From: Phytophthora sp. 'mugwort' | Taxonomy: Eukaryota; Oomycota; Peronosporomycetes; Peronosporales; Peronosporaceae | Reading direction: 5' to 3' | NCBI GenBank assembly: GCA_033558025.1 | Contig: JAUCEF010000005.1 | Span: 4,588,001-4,652,000 of the forward strand | Length of the DNA: 64,000 bases | In this document: piece by piece, positions 40,091-49,509 of the stretch | Layout of the letters: every line of letters starts with the position of its first letter | Numbering within the stretch: the stretch's first letter is position 1 | Made by a program: the position numbers and the translations under genes | Notes under the pieces: model-generated | What the model was told of the DNA's origin: nothing | Seen by the model: the letters and a program-made list of their open reading frames with translations, nothing else | Database searches by the model: none

Positions 40091-41180
40091 AGGTATATTC
40101 GCTATTGTTCTTTTTGTCAACATTACTAGTCTTGATAAACCTATGGTACCATCTAGTGAGGCTCCGTTCAGAAATTCATAGGACAGGCGATACTATACAT
40201 ACCTGAACGTGATATGCATAATTATATATTACATGAGTACATTTCACGCCACTTCATATCTAAAGAAAAAGTCATTCTTATCGATCGCCAAAGGCTTGAA
40301 CACTATCTCTTCAAACCGAAATGCCCGAATGCTGTCCGTGGCAACGGCAATCGGACTGTCTTCCTCTAAACAAACGCTGGGCCAGTCATTTCATGGAGTA
40401 CGAATTAAAATGGTACGCTGGTACAACCGAATAAAACTTCATTGAGATGATTAATTTTCTGAGTAAAGTAGTACAACTCTAAAGTACGAACAAAAACATG
40501 TTTTTTCTGGTCTGAATAGCAAAAAAACAGAAAGGCACAATAATGCGTACGCAAAATCATTTTGCCAAAATGTGACGACCCTAAACGGTTAAAACAAGTC
40601 GCAATCTGTACTAACGTCATATACGTTTTTGTTGAGCATGGTTGACCAAGTAGCTGAAAACATATAAGTGGCCATAGTAAGGTGGGCCAAAGAAGTAATA
40701 TTTTGCTAGTTATTGACTCAGTAGGCACGTTTCGGAGTGCACCTGAAGCTTGCTTCCATTCTCACGAGAATGACAATAAAGTTTGCTGTGCTTACATTAT
40801 TTTCCGCATCTAATTAGAACATTCGCGTGCCTCCGTATCGACAGTATCAAGCTGGGAACATCCTGGGGAACCCAACGCTTCTACACTGGCAGCATCTCAA
40901 ACATTACGAAACCCATAACTCAACTGCTGTCTCCCGGATTTGAGCTGTTGTGTACTGGTAGCGTTCGCTTCGAAGTACAAGTCCACCCTGTCACTTAGTG
41001 AGCTCGATAGTCGCTTCACAATCACACTATGTGAGCTAGCATTCGGATGGAAACCAGCTCGACCACATGGTCCTCGACAGATTCGTGACGTGACCTTCGT
41101 CACGTCCAACCCCGCGTATGACTCCAGTACGTTTCTTGCACTGTATCCATCTCCCGGCTGCATCTGATCAAACACAATCC
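40091..41180. other. intergenic region upstream of the gene island
   Basis: AT-rich to about 40800, then more mixed. No supported gene; open frames here lack any recognisable domain. Marks the border between transposon debris and the gene island. Confidence 0.5.
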
Positions 41181-41196
41181 TCATTTGACAAAAATC
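41181..41196 (+). promoter_or_regulatory. initiator-like core promoter
   Basis: TCATTTGACAAAAATC matches the oomycete initiator (TCATTY...). It lies 25-40 nt upstream of the ATG at 41221. Confidence 0.55.
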
Positions 41197-41220
41197 TCCA
41201 TCCAAAGCTCCACGTCCAGC

Positions 41221-41664
41221 ATGGCCAGCAAGCTAGCGTCGTCCACTTCCTCTGTGCCTGTGCTGCCGCCGCGCTACTCGTCGCGCCTGTTCCGGTCCTC
41301 GTTCGCCACGTGCTTCTCAGTGGTCGGCGCCGTGCGGAGCGAGCTCTGGGGCTGCGCCTTCGTGGCGCTCGTGGTGCTGCTCACGTCGCTCAACTACTGG
41401 CGTGACCCGGTCAAGGGCTGGCGCCGCACAGCCGATATGACGGCGGTCTTCGGCGCCGCGCTCTACCACGCCTACTGCTGCGTTGCCGTGTGTCAGGACC
41501 CGCTGGTGCAGGTCATGTACGCGCTGGTGGTGGCCAACTCGGGCTACTGCTACATGCAAGCGCGCAAGGCGCCCAACCAGGACGTGTCGTCCGCCTGGCA
41601 CTGCGGTCTGCACGTGCTGGGCAACGCGGCGAATATGCTGCTGTACCCCGGCATTTCCATGTAA
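41221..41664 (+). CDS. small multi-pass membrane protein
   Basis: 147 residues from ATG 41221 (MASKLASSTSSVPVLPPRY), the first ATG after the initiator motif. A Ser-rich N-terminus is followed by about four hydrophobic segments: LWGCAFVALVVLLTSLNYW (about 44-62), MTAVFGAALYHAYCCVAV (about 73-90), LVQVMYALVVANSGYCYM (about 94-111) and HVLGNAANMLLYPGI (about 130-145). Short charged loops (RDPVKGWRRTAD, QARKAPNQD). No named family recognised. Very GC-rich with strong third-position bias, intact and single-exon. Its 3' end faces that of the next gene, 113 bp away. Confidence 0.8.
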   Translation: MASKLASSTSSVPVLPPRYSSRLFRSSFATCFSVVGAVRSELWGCAFVALVVLLTSLNYWRDPVKGWRRTADMTAVFGAALYHAYCCVAVCQDPLVQVMYALVVANSGYCYMQARKAPNQDVSSAWHCGLHVLGNAANMLLYPGISM

Positions 41665-41777
41665 GGAGAGACGCAAGAGAGTTTAGTATAAGGCAGAAGA
41701 GAACTGTCCGTCCGTCTGTGGCATCTATAAAGTGAATATCTAATGAAAAAAACTTATAAAGTGGCTCTCGAGTTCCT

Positions 41778-42902
41778 TCATTTTGCGCGAGAAGCACCGT
41801 AGGGCGAGTTTTCGATGGCCGAGAGTGCAGCTTGTGCCAATGTGTTGACGCGGTCACGAGAGAGCGCCAGACTGGAAGATGAGATGTCGAGACGGTACGT
41901 GACGGATTTGCGCCCGCTCTTCTCGCAGCGATATTCGTCCAGCAATGTGATTGAGATATTCATTGTCTCGGGGGGAAAGTGTTCGCGCACGACATCATAC
42001 AGAAGCTCTTCAGTGAACATCTCCTCGTCCGTGACCCAGAAGCTAATGTCCCGCGCCCAGGAGATCGGGTAGAAAGACTTGCGGCCTGGGGCTTCGAGAC
42101 AGAAGACATGCGTGATGCCATCCCCCGTCCAGAACGCCTTCTCCCGCGACTGATAGCCAACGCTATAGTATCCCAAGTCGGCCAAAGCGTCAATAGGGCA
42201 GAAATGTGCGTTTTGAAGCACCAGCCCAGCAGCAGCAGCGCAATGAACGATCTGCCACGTATCTCCCACCGCACGTGTCTTCCTCTCCAGCTTCGTACCT
42301 CCTTGCCCAGCGCAAAGCGTGACCCAGATCTGACCGTCGCTCGCCAGGACTTGACGTGCACTGGCGAAGAAGTTAACGAGCAGTTGTCGGTGGCGATGGA
42401 TCTTGTTGCGTTTGTTCTTGTTGCCCACACCTCCATCTGCCGCATAGTGTGGAAAGTTGAACACGATCCTGTCGAAACTAGCTGGGCCGTCACCACCTTC
42501 TCCGCCTTCGAACGGGTAGCTCTCCAGCTTTGTAGCATTCACACCGTGTTGAACGTGAACACCGCCATTATGCAGCTCATCCAGAATGCCGCGAGACTTC
42601 GGATACATCTCCATCAATTGGCTCTCAGTGTCAAGCGATGATACTGTCACGTTGATTTCCGACGCTCCGATGCGAACGCTGTTGGCGCGCAGGAATGCTC
42701 GCGAGTACGAGAAGTTGCCATCCCCGACCACGAGCACCCTTGCACCTCGTCTAAGCGGCCCCAACGACGTTAAATCGCCGATACGTTCGCTGCAATTTAT
42801 AGAGGCAATAGCTGACGATACTGTCGACGTCATAGCCAGCCTTTTCCAAGTCAGTGCTCGAGCACGCACAAAGGAGCGTTTTACAATTATTATACACATC
42901 AA
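41778..42902 (-). CDS. BMT5-like (DUF2431) rRNA methyltransferase with C-terminal FDX-ACB domain
   Basis: 374 residues from 42902; a second ATG (MTSTVSSAIAS, 42833) would give 351. N-terminal Rossmann-like domain: RVLVVGDGNFSYSRAFLR (about 55-72), the GxGxFS signature of the BMT5/DUF2431 family, then VSSLDTESQLMEMYP and FDRIVFNFPHYAADGGVG (about 143-160), with the FNFPH motif. C-terminal ferredoxin-fold anticodon-binding domain: YPISWARDISFWVTDEEMF (about 276-294) and ITLLDEYRCEKSGRKSVTYR (about 313-332). BMT5 makes N3-methyluridine in 25S rRNA in yeast. The same domain pair occurs in animal FDXACB1; FDX-ACB is otherwise a tRNA-binding module of PheRS. Substrate here is inferred only. Intact, intronless. 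Confidence 0.88.
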   Translation of the reverse strand: MMCIIIVKRSFVRARALTWKRLAMTSTVSSAIASINCSERIGDLTSLGPLRRGARVLVVGDGNFSYSRAFLRANSVRIGASEINVTVSSLDTESQLMEMYPKSRGILDELHNGGVHVQHGVNATKLESYPFEGGEGGDGPASFDRIVFNFPHYAADGGVGNKNKRNKIHRHRQLLVNFFASARQVLASDGQIWVTLCAGQGGTKLERKTRAVGDTWQIVHCAAAAGLVLQNAHFCPIDALADLGYYSVGYQSREKAFWTGDGITHVFCLEAPGRKSFYPISWARDISFWVTDEEMFTEELLYDVVREHFPPETMNISITLLDEYRCEKSGRKSVTYRLDISSSSLALSRDRVNTLAQAALSAIENSPYGASRAK

Positions 42903-43039
42903 CCGACGCTAATCAATTGGAGCTCCGGGGACGGGCCTAAGTAACACTTAACGGCTGCTATTGCAAAAAGGTGTTAATTAAGTCGAGTTCCCGGTATGAG
43001 GAACTCTTTTTCGCCGCTGTATGCGTCTCTTGTGTGAGC

Positions 43040-43609
43040 TTAGGCGTTGTAATGGTACCATAACATGGCAATCACTACCGCGACGAGTGCAGGGACGAGA
43101 AACGCCACCGTGACTCGCCCAGACTGCAGAATTGGAGCTACTTCAGCTGGCTCATGGCTGTTCTTTAGAGGCTTCAAGTCGCTCTCTTTCGCCTTGGGCT
43201 TCGTAGCGAAATTGGCCTTGCCCTCCTCCTTCTCACGGCGTTGCTTTAACTGGGGGACACAGCAGTAGCATGCAGAGCAGAACGTGGTCAGCAACGTACG
43301 AGTCAACAGAGATGTGTCTTGGTCAGTCGCCCTTACCGTCAGTTCGAGGTCATCGATGGTCATGCGTAACTGCCACGGCACTTGGACCTCCCGTTTCTCC
43401 AGCTCATCGATCAGTTGCTGGCGACAGGACAGGAAGGCCTTGTACTTAGTGACCACGTCTTCGCCAAAGTCGTCGTCACGCTTGGCCTGCTGATGCGCCG
43501 CCTGCAACTCGTCGTCCCGTGCATACAGCTCGTTGAGCTGGTTACGGATGACCTTGGATTTGCTACCCAGGGGCTCGAGACCCTGCGTCAAAAGAGATCC
43601 TCCTGACAT
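43040..43609 (-). CDS. tail-anchored protein with coiled-coil region, function unknown
   Basis: 189 residues from ATG 43609 (MSGGSLLTQGLEPLGSKSKV); an upstream in-frame ATG at 43696 would add 29. The N-terminal half is charged and helical (RNQLNELYARDDELQAAHQQ and KYKAFLSCRQQLIDELEKRE), likely coiled coil. A Cys-rich middle (TTFCSACYCCVPQLKQRR) is followed by a Lys/Glu-rich linker and a C-terminal transmembrane segment VTVAFLVPALVAVVIAMLWY with only four residues after it. This is the layout of a tail-anchored protein, with a cytosolic body and the anchor in ER or mitochondrial membrane (inference). No named family. Same strand as its downstream neighbour, 137 bp away. Confidence 0.75.
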   Translation of the reverse strand: MSGGSLLTQGLEPLGSKSKVIRNQLNELYARDDELQAAHQQAKRDDDFGEDVVTKYKAFLSCRQQLIDELEKREVQVPWQLRMTIDDLELTVRATDQDTSLLTRTLLTTFCSACYCCVPQLKQRREKEEGKANFATKPKAKESDLKPLKNSHEPAEVAPILQSGRVTVAFLVPALVAVVIAMLWYHYNA

Positions 43610-43992
43610 GAATGTTGCGTTAGTGCACCCGACTGATGACAAAGCGGAAATGGGTAGGTAATCGACATGACAAGTCGGAGCAGTAATCAAATCCACTTCC
43701 GACGGTTGATCAACCGATTGTCAAACACGGAAACATTTTATCTGCTACAGTGTACTGTACTTATAATACATGTACGTATAAGTGATAAAATGATTGCAAG
43801 CAAAACTCCATTGTTAGCGTTGGGTAAAAAGAAAACTCAAAATGCCAATCTCCTCCGTCTTAATTACGAGCAGAGCCCGCTCGCATCACCGCTTTGCCTT
43901 CACGGCAAACACAGCGGAGCCTCGCTACTGAATGAACTCATCCTCCTCTACGACACCGAGGGATGATACGGTGCAACTTTCACACAAAAAGG

Positions 43993-46851
43993 TTACAGCT
44001 CCACAACATCGTTGCGTCGCTGGCCGTACGTATTACGGTCCTCCGTGATGTAGTGGTTGGCAGCTGAGTGACGGCTAGCGTCGTATGTCTGCTGGCGACC
44101 ATCCTTCTCGTGCGTGGCCGAGCGCAGGCGGATCTCATCAGCGCTGTTGTAGTCCACGGCACCGTTTCCCTGAACGTATGGATTGTTGTTGTTCATGCTC
44201 ACGTTAGACTGAAGAACGGGCTGGCCTGAAGGGTGCTGGGCGTTGCTAGGCGCGCCGTCCTTGAGTCCAGCGGGTGTCTCGTCCTTGAAATAATCTTGGG
44301 CAGTCTGTTCTTCCTGGTCGTATGCTGCGTCACGCTGCAGCTTGAACTTCTGCCAGAACGTGTACAGCGATCGAATCATAAGCAGGGCCAGCACGAAAAG
44401 GTTGAGCCCGACAATGGCCACCGAGATGCCATTCTGCAGACTGGTCGGGAAACCGTCGCTAGCAGCGGCGGTCACCAGAAAGAACGTCAGCACGAGCACG
44501 GCGATCTTCATGATCGACACGAAACTCGTGGTAGTTTGCACAAATTTTGAGTGGTGCGGCGACTGGATCTCCAAGTAGAAGAAGAACATGACGTTCAGTG
44601 CAAGAATTACGGAAACTTGCACTGTGCCGGACATGCTGGCACAGCCAGTAATCACACCTGTCGTCAGCGCAAGCATCATCTTGGCAGCGAAGAAGTAGCG
44701 GTTCTTGAACTTGTACTCCTCGTACAGGGGGCCATACCGCATGTTCACTGTCTTCTTCAAGTGCTGGACAGTTCCGACATCCGTGATCTCAGCCTCATGC
44801 TTCTTGATAACAATGTAGCCGTACACGAGAATACCCGCAGCCAGGAATATAATAGCAGCGATGGCCAGCAAGCACTTCGGGTCCGTGATACTTTCGTAAT
44901 TCGTCGAGTAGTAGATCTGGAACGTGGCTGTCACACCAATAGTGTACTGCGACAGGATTGCCACGAGCACTTCAAGACCGATCATCTTGTCGAAGAACTT
45001 GGCCAGGTACTCCTCACGAGGCATCACAAGGCCGGACAGCAAGTAACCGACACCGAACAGACCGACTACACAGGCCATCACGCAGAACACACCAGCCAGC
45101 GTCACAATGAACAGCATATCTTCCTGGATGCTCAGCTGTCGAGCGTACTTGGCGATTCCAGTGAGCTGGTCCGTGTCACTGGAACTTCCACTGGCGCTAG
45201 TACTTGAGCTCGCTAATCTACGACCAGAGGTACCGCTGTTGCTAGCCGTACTACCGCTGTCCGAGCTGCTGCTATCTGAATCAGAATCGCTGAGCTTGCC
45301 AAACGGCAGGAACGTGAACGCCGCGGGGGCCATAGCCTTACCGAACTGCGACAAAGCTGACGACTTGCCATCAAGCTGAAGCTGGTTGACAAGTACGCCG
45401 AACTGGCAGATCTCGACCGTCGTGATCGCCATCGTGGAGCCAGCGGCGGCAAGCGAAGCGCCCGCCGAGCTAACTCCACCCACAGCCGTACTGGCGATAG
45501 CGGCAATACCGGTGATTGCAACCGTCACACCAGCAACACTCTTGGACGTAGCCGCCACCACCGTTCCGGTCGTAGTCGTATTATCCTTTGGAATAATACC
45601 AGCAACTTCATCCTGCTCGCGCTGCTGCTTCCTAGCTGCATCCGCCACACTTCCTGAGCTGTCACTGTCTATTAGCATAGCCGAGCACGTGCACGAGGAG
45701 AACGAGTCCTCCGACGAGTACGTGCACTGTTCCGAGTCCGACATGGTCGTGTTCGACATGAACGTCGACACAGTCGATGAACGCTCCTCCAGTGCCGCAA
45801 CCACCTCGCTCGTGAGGAACGACTCAATACTTAAGCCATTGTAGACGGATGACGCGATGCCGTTTTCCGCGCCGTACACCCATGCGTTGTTCGTGCACGC
45901 TGGGAACGAGCAAATAGAAACACATGTGGAGCCCGAGGTAGAGCCCACAGTTCCGCTGTAAATTACGCAGCTCGAGGCCGAGACGGCAGAGTTCACATCA
46001 ATACCGGAGCCGCCACACGTTAAACCAAGCGTGTCCCACTTGGAGTAGAACGTGCTGTCACACGTCAGGACGTCCGAACTCGAAGAACTGCTACCCACCG
46101 CGCCCGTCGTCGAACTAGAACCTGCTGTCGTCGTGGTCGAAGTCGTCGAGGTCGTCGAGGTCGATCCAGCCGTCGTAGTTGTTCCTGTCGTTCCTGTGGT
46201 TGAACCTGTAGTGCTGGAAGTCTGAGTGGTCGTTGACTGCAACTTTCGCACGCCAACCGAAACCGACGTGGTTGTGCCCGCCGCAGTACCAGAAGATCCC
46301 GAGGACGTCGTAGCGGTAGTAGTCGTTGCCGTAGAAGGCAACGTGGTGGTCGACCCTGTCGTCGTACTAGTGGACGCACTTCCGGTCGTGGTACTGGTAG
46401 CCGACGTAGTGGACGGCGCCGCAATTGTCGTCGACGGGGTTCTGGTGGTGGTCGAGGGCGTGGTCGTGGTCGTGGTGGGAGTTGTCGTGGTGGAGACGCC
46501 GGCGCTGCCCGTCGAGTCGTCGCTGCCTGTGGTGGTGCCCGAGGGGGTTCCGCCGCTGGACCCGGCCGTCGAGGACGTCGAGGAGCTCGAGGAGTTGCCC
46601 ACGTCCGCATTTCGCAAGCCCTGACTACCTGCGTCAGAAAAATTAGTTCCAGAGCCTGAGCTCGAGGACGAGGCCGTGGCACTCCCGTTGCTGCTGCCGT
46701 CGTTGCTGGAGGTGGAGGACACCACCTTGGTAATGGGGTCCGTAAGGGTGGACGTTGTCTGGCTTTGCACTAACACGGGGCACGTGGTGGTGGCCGACGC
46801 CGCGTGCGCCGCCAGGGCCGCGCCCAGCAGCGCGAGTAGTCTCGCGTTCAT
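43993..46851 (-). CDS. large TRP-like membrane protein with mucin-like extracellular domain
   Basis: Start chosen at MNARLLALLGAALAAHAASA (46851), which begins a clean signal peptide (cleavage after ASA); an upstream ATG at 46890 adds a basic leader. 952 residues. About 250 residues of Ser/Thr-rich, mucin-like sequence follow (likely O-glycosylated), then a Cys-bearing domain (TCDSTFYSKWDTLGLTCGG; SICSFPACTNNAWVYG; EQCTYSSEDSFSSCTCS). A hydrophobic Ala/Gly/Val stretch and a second Ser-rich linker come next, then about seven transmembrane segments: MLFIVTLAGVFCVMACVVGL, LEVLVAILSQYTIGVTATF, LLAIAAIIFLAAGILVYGY, FFAAKMMLALTTGVITGCA, VQVSVILALNVMFFFYLEI, IMKIAVLVLTFFLVTAAAS and VAIVGLNLFVLALLMIRSL. 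The block NMRYGPLYEEYKFKNRYFF resembles fungal TRP-like (Flc/Pkd2-type) channels. Hydrophilic C-tail of ~110 residues. Probably a surface channel or sensor (inference). Intact. Confidence 0.8.
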   Translation of the reverse strand: MNARLLALLGAALAAHAASATTTCPVLVQSQTTSTLTDPITKVVSSTSSNDGSSNGSATASSSSSGSGTNFSDAGSQGLRNADVGNSSSSSTSSTAGSSGGTPSGTTTGSDDSTGSAGVSTTTTPTTTTTTPSTTTRTPSTTIAAPSTTSATSTTTGSASTSTTTGSTTTLPSTATTTTATTSSGSSGTAAGTTTSVSVGVRKLQSTTTQTSSTTGSTTGTTGTTTTAGSTSTTSTTSTTTTAGSSSTTGAVGSSSSSSDVLTCDSTFYSKWDTLGLTCGGSGIDVNSAVSASSCVIYSGTVGSTSGSTCVSICSFPACTNNAWVYGAENGIASSVYNGLSIESFLTSEVVAALEERSSTVSTFMSNTTMSDSEQCTYSSEDSFSSCTCSAMLIDSDSSGSVADAARKQQREQDEVAGIIPKDNTTTTGTVVAATSKSVAGVTVAITGIAAIASTAVGGVSSAGASLAAAGSTMAITTVEICQFGVLVNQLQLDGKSSALSQFGKAMAPAAFTFLPFGKLSDSDSDSSSSDSGSTASNSGTSGRRLASSSTSASGSSSDTDQLTGIAKYARQLSIQEDMLFIVTLAGVFCVMACVVGLFGVGYLLSGLVMPREEYLAKFFDKMIGLEVLVAILSQYTIGVTATFQIYYSTNYESITDPKCLLAIAAIIFLAAGILVYGYIVIKKHEAEITDVGTVQHLKKTVNMRYGPLYEEYKFKNRYFFAAKMMLALTTGVITGCASMSGTVQVSVILALNVMFFFYLEIQSPHHSKFVQTTTSFVSIMKIAVLVLTFFLVTAAASDGFPTSLQNGISVAIVGLNLFVLALLMIRSLYTFWQKFKLQRDAAYDQEEQTAQDYFKDETPAGLKDGAPSNAQHPSGQPVLQSNVSMNNNNPYVQGNGAVDYNSADEIRLRSATHEKDGRQQTYDASRHSAANHYITEDRNTYGQRRNDVVEL

Positions 46852-49028
46852 GCCTGTCTGTTTTTGTTTAGCGTATGTACTCTTCCTCACGCTGGCACGC
46901 AGGAAACGAGTGAAGCCTTCTCAACGTCTAAGTGCTGCCTGTGTATCGGGAGAGGTAGAGAGAGAATGAGCGCGAGTGCGCAACAGTCTTTTAGAATGAG
47001 GGCAGAAAGTTGCCAGTTTTTTTCAGAAGCCCCGCATACTGGATTCAAGTCAAAGTGGCTCGAGGAGTCTTCCCGCACGGCGCTGCCCTACACGCACAAA
47101 TTGCGTGCCGCTGACGATCGATCGAGCATCCGACCTGTCGCAGAGCAATACCCCGTCGAATCCGATGAGGTCTGCGTTTAGGATCCCATACATGGCTGTT
47201 TTGACGAGATGCAAGAAGTTGTCAATGATATATTGCGAGCGCAGGCGCTGAGATCAAGAGGCCGTTTTTGCGCGCTTGTAGAGGTTGACGCTTGCACAAC
47301 GTTGCAAACCGCCGCCTGCTTGAGTTGACCCCCTCGCGCCGCGAGCTCGCGTCTTGATGGCTGGATTTTTCCTTTCGGACCGAAAGTTTCGGTCCGACAC
47401 CTGCAGGTGGCGATAGTGGACAATGGGCGTGACTGGCGCAGCGCTCAAGTGGCGGGGTATTGATCGCTTAATGAGTGCCGTTTGTGGTGCCTGCGTCGCA
47501 GTTGCGGATGGGCGGCAAAAACAATGATTGTCAATGTGGCCTGTGAGCAAGAAATGGGGAAAGTGACTTTGTGGCGCACAGTGTCGGTCGTTAGATTTCG
47601 CCATATGATAGCTTTACATGTATCATACGCTTTAGTATACTTCTCTGGTCCGCGACAGAAAAAATGACGATTTTGCGTAACCCGTGATACTGTCCAACAC
47701 TGAAAGCTCGATGAGCGAGTTGTAAGGGGCTCCTCGAAGCGCTCAGGCTGTCGCCTTCACGTTAGTTTTAAATTTTGTTGCAAATGCAGAGGCGTATCTA
47801 AAACGGACGCGTTCGGACGCACATATGTTTTTTTGTCGCAGTAAATCCACTCTTTTGTTAATAATTCATCGAAATTGTAGACTACAGCCTGCATTTAGTT
47901 TGCACAAACTGAAGCTCTAAATTAATCGATTGAAAAGTGAGTTTACAGGCAATTATCTCTAAAATCACCGATCAGCTGATAGGAACATTTATAAATAGCA
48001 TTTAGCTATCCAAGCCCGTTGAATTAACTCATAGGAAAAGCTTGCTGTAGCCATTCATGACCGCCTCTTTCGCGACTTCACCGACATTGGCAACCGTCCA
48101 TAGATGGCAACGTGCTTGCCAACACGCGGCAGCTTGAAGTCTTTACCATCGCCGTACAGAAGGATGGCATTCATCGCCTTTTGCAAAGTATCAAAACACT
48201 TGTCCAGTATTTGTCACTTCACCTCATCGAGAGCCTCCTCTACAGCTCAAATGAGGATGTCGGTATCGTACGTAGCCTTTCGGTACTGCCGGGCATGAAG
48301 TAAAGCAAAGCAGCCTAAATCAAATACATTAAGGTTTAGGTGGCAGGCAGCGCGCCTTGTTTTTCACCTGTCCACCTTGCCTGCCACCTCTATATCGGCG
48401 TCATCTTCGCGCACGTGGGGGAAAACGTTATCTGACGGATGGAAACAGTCCTTCTGTATCCAGTCTAAGGGTAGTATCAGCTTAGGTCAGATCTCGATAG
48501 CAAAAATATGTAATAATATAGGGGCTCCCCAGCCACGTGTCTGGATGGTGGCAGTTTAATCGGGGAGACCAGCACTTTTGCCCTCCCCCCCCCCCCAAGG
48601 CCGTTCTCCCCCATCGAGGCAAGCTCGATTCACAGGTAGCAATTGCTGGTCTGAATTTAAGCGACCATGACTCGCAAGAACCCAATATATGGCATTGCTT
48701 CGGAAGGTAGAAGCCAAGCCGAGCTAGAGGGGCAACTTGCCCAGATATGTGCATAGACCGATGCGCTCTAAGCTGTAAGCCAAGCAACGCGCCCACTACC
48801 GACCGAGTCCAAGCCTCGAATTCCGAGCGGATAGCCCAAGCTCAAGGGAAAGCGCGAATAAGACATGCGTCAGTGGTTGTTCCAAGTGGAGACGCTGTGT
48901 CGCATCAACGGCCATGCTGCAAACGACGACAGCATACGCTGCCCGCGATCGCTGGCGCATCATGGAAGAGCCCACGTCAGGGTGGTCCCTGTATTTGGCG
49001 TCGAGGGAGCCGGCGAAAAGCAAATTTG
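46852..49028. other. intergenic region upstream of the TRP-like gene
   Basis: About 2.2 kb with no supported gene. It holds a tight palindrome (47376-47396) and a C12 tract (48585-48596). Open frames at 48104-48303 and 48747-49143 show no recognisable domain. Confidence 0.5.
47376..47396. repeat. near-perfect 21-bp palindrome
   Basis: CGGACCGAAA at 47376-47385 and TTTCGGTCCG at 47387-47396 are exact complements with a single G between. It lies about 520 bp upstream of the TRP-like gene start. Could be a binding site for a dimeric regulator or a small cruciform. Confidence 0.8.
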
Positions 49029-49300
49029 GTGTTAGAATACAGTTTGGCCCCGCATCAACCAGAAGATGCAGGGACCAACAATTCAAGAAGAAAGCGTTCA
49101 GCTGACAGCTGGCAGCTCTCCCGATAGTGGGAGATCCAATCATATGGTCGCTACTCAGCAGCCAATCAGAACTAGTAAATGCTGCCCGGAAGAAGAGACA
49201 CTGCTGAGGATGGCACCACCCGCGCGATGATGGTATTTGGGCGAAAAGAGCTCAGATCTCCTTTTTAAGGCTGAGCGCACCAGTCAATAAGAGGGCTTAA
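49029..49300 (+). repeat. candidate 5' LTR of copia element B, left part (interrupted by piggyBac)
   Basis: Begins TGTTAGAATACAG, has a TATA-like CTTTTTAAGG near 49261, and runs into the piggyBac target TTAA. Past the element, 55587-55635 would complete it and end ATTTCAACA. The copia gag begins 55 bp further. No second copy was found to prove it. Confidence 0.3.
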
Positions 49301-49332
49301 CCCTTTCGCGAACACAGGGGGCAAAATGTTCC
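49301..49332 (+). repeat. piggyBac left terminal inverted repeat
   Basis: 13 bp perfect (CCCTTTCGCGAAC), then one differing base and 14 more matching bases to GCAAAATG. Confidence 0.95.
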
Positions 49333-49509
49333 CCTTGGGCAAAACGTTCAATAATCAGATAAAGCTGTCGCCAAAAGGGGGCATTCTGTCCCATTTCATT
49401 TTTCTCTGTCAATCCGAAACCTTAAATATACTCGTCTGGCCAGTCCAAAAATCAACCGCAAATGTTCCAATAATTCCCGCCCAAAAACTTCCCCCCTCGC
49501 CAATTCAGT

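Noticed and set aside
40897..41205. 102-codon minus-strand open frame
   Set aside because: No domain, and it covers the promoter and leader of the gene at 41221.
41960..42641. Long open frames on both strands over the BMT5-like gene
   Set aside because: High GC keeps other frames open; only the 374-codon minus-strand frame has recognisable domains.
44551..45207. 218-codon plus-strand open frame
   Set aside because: Lies wholly antisense inside the TRP-like gene, whose signal peptide, domains and membrane segments are convincing; the antisense frame has no domain.
46226..46624. Val-rich 132-codon plus-strand open frame
   Set aside because: Antisense of the Thr/Ser repeat region; the Val-rich composition is simply the complement of the repeat codons.
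48747..49143. Overlapping open frames on both strands (126 and 115 codons)
   Set aside because: No recognisable motif on either strand; probably chance frames in or beside a candidate LTR.
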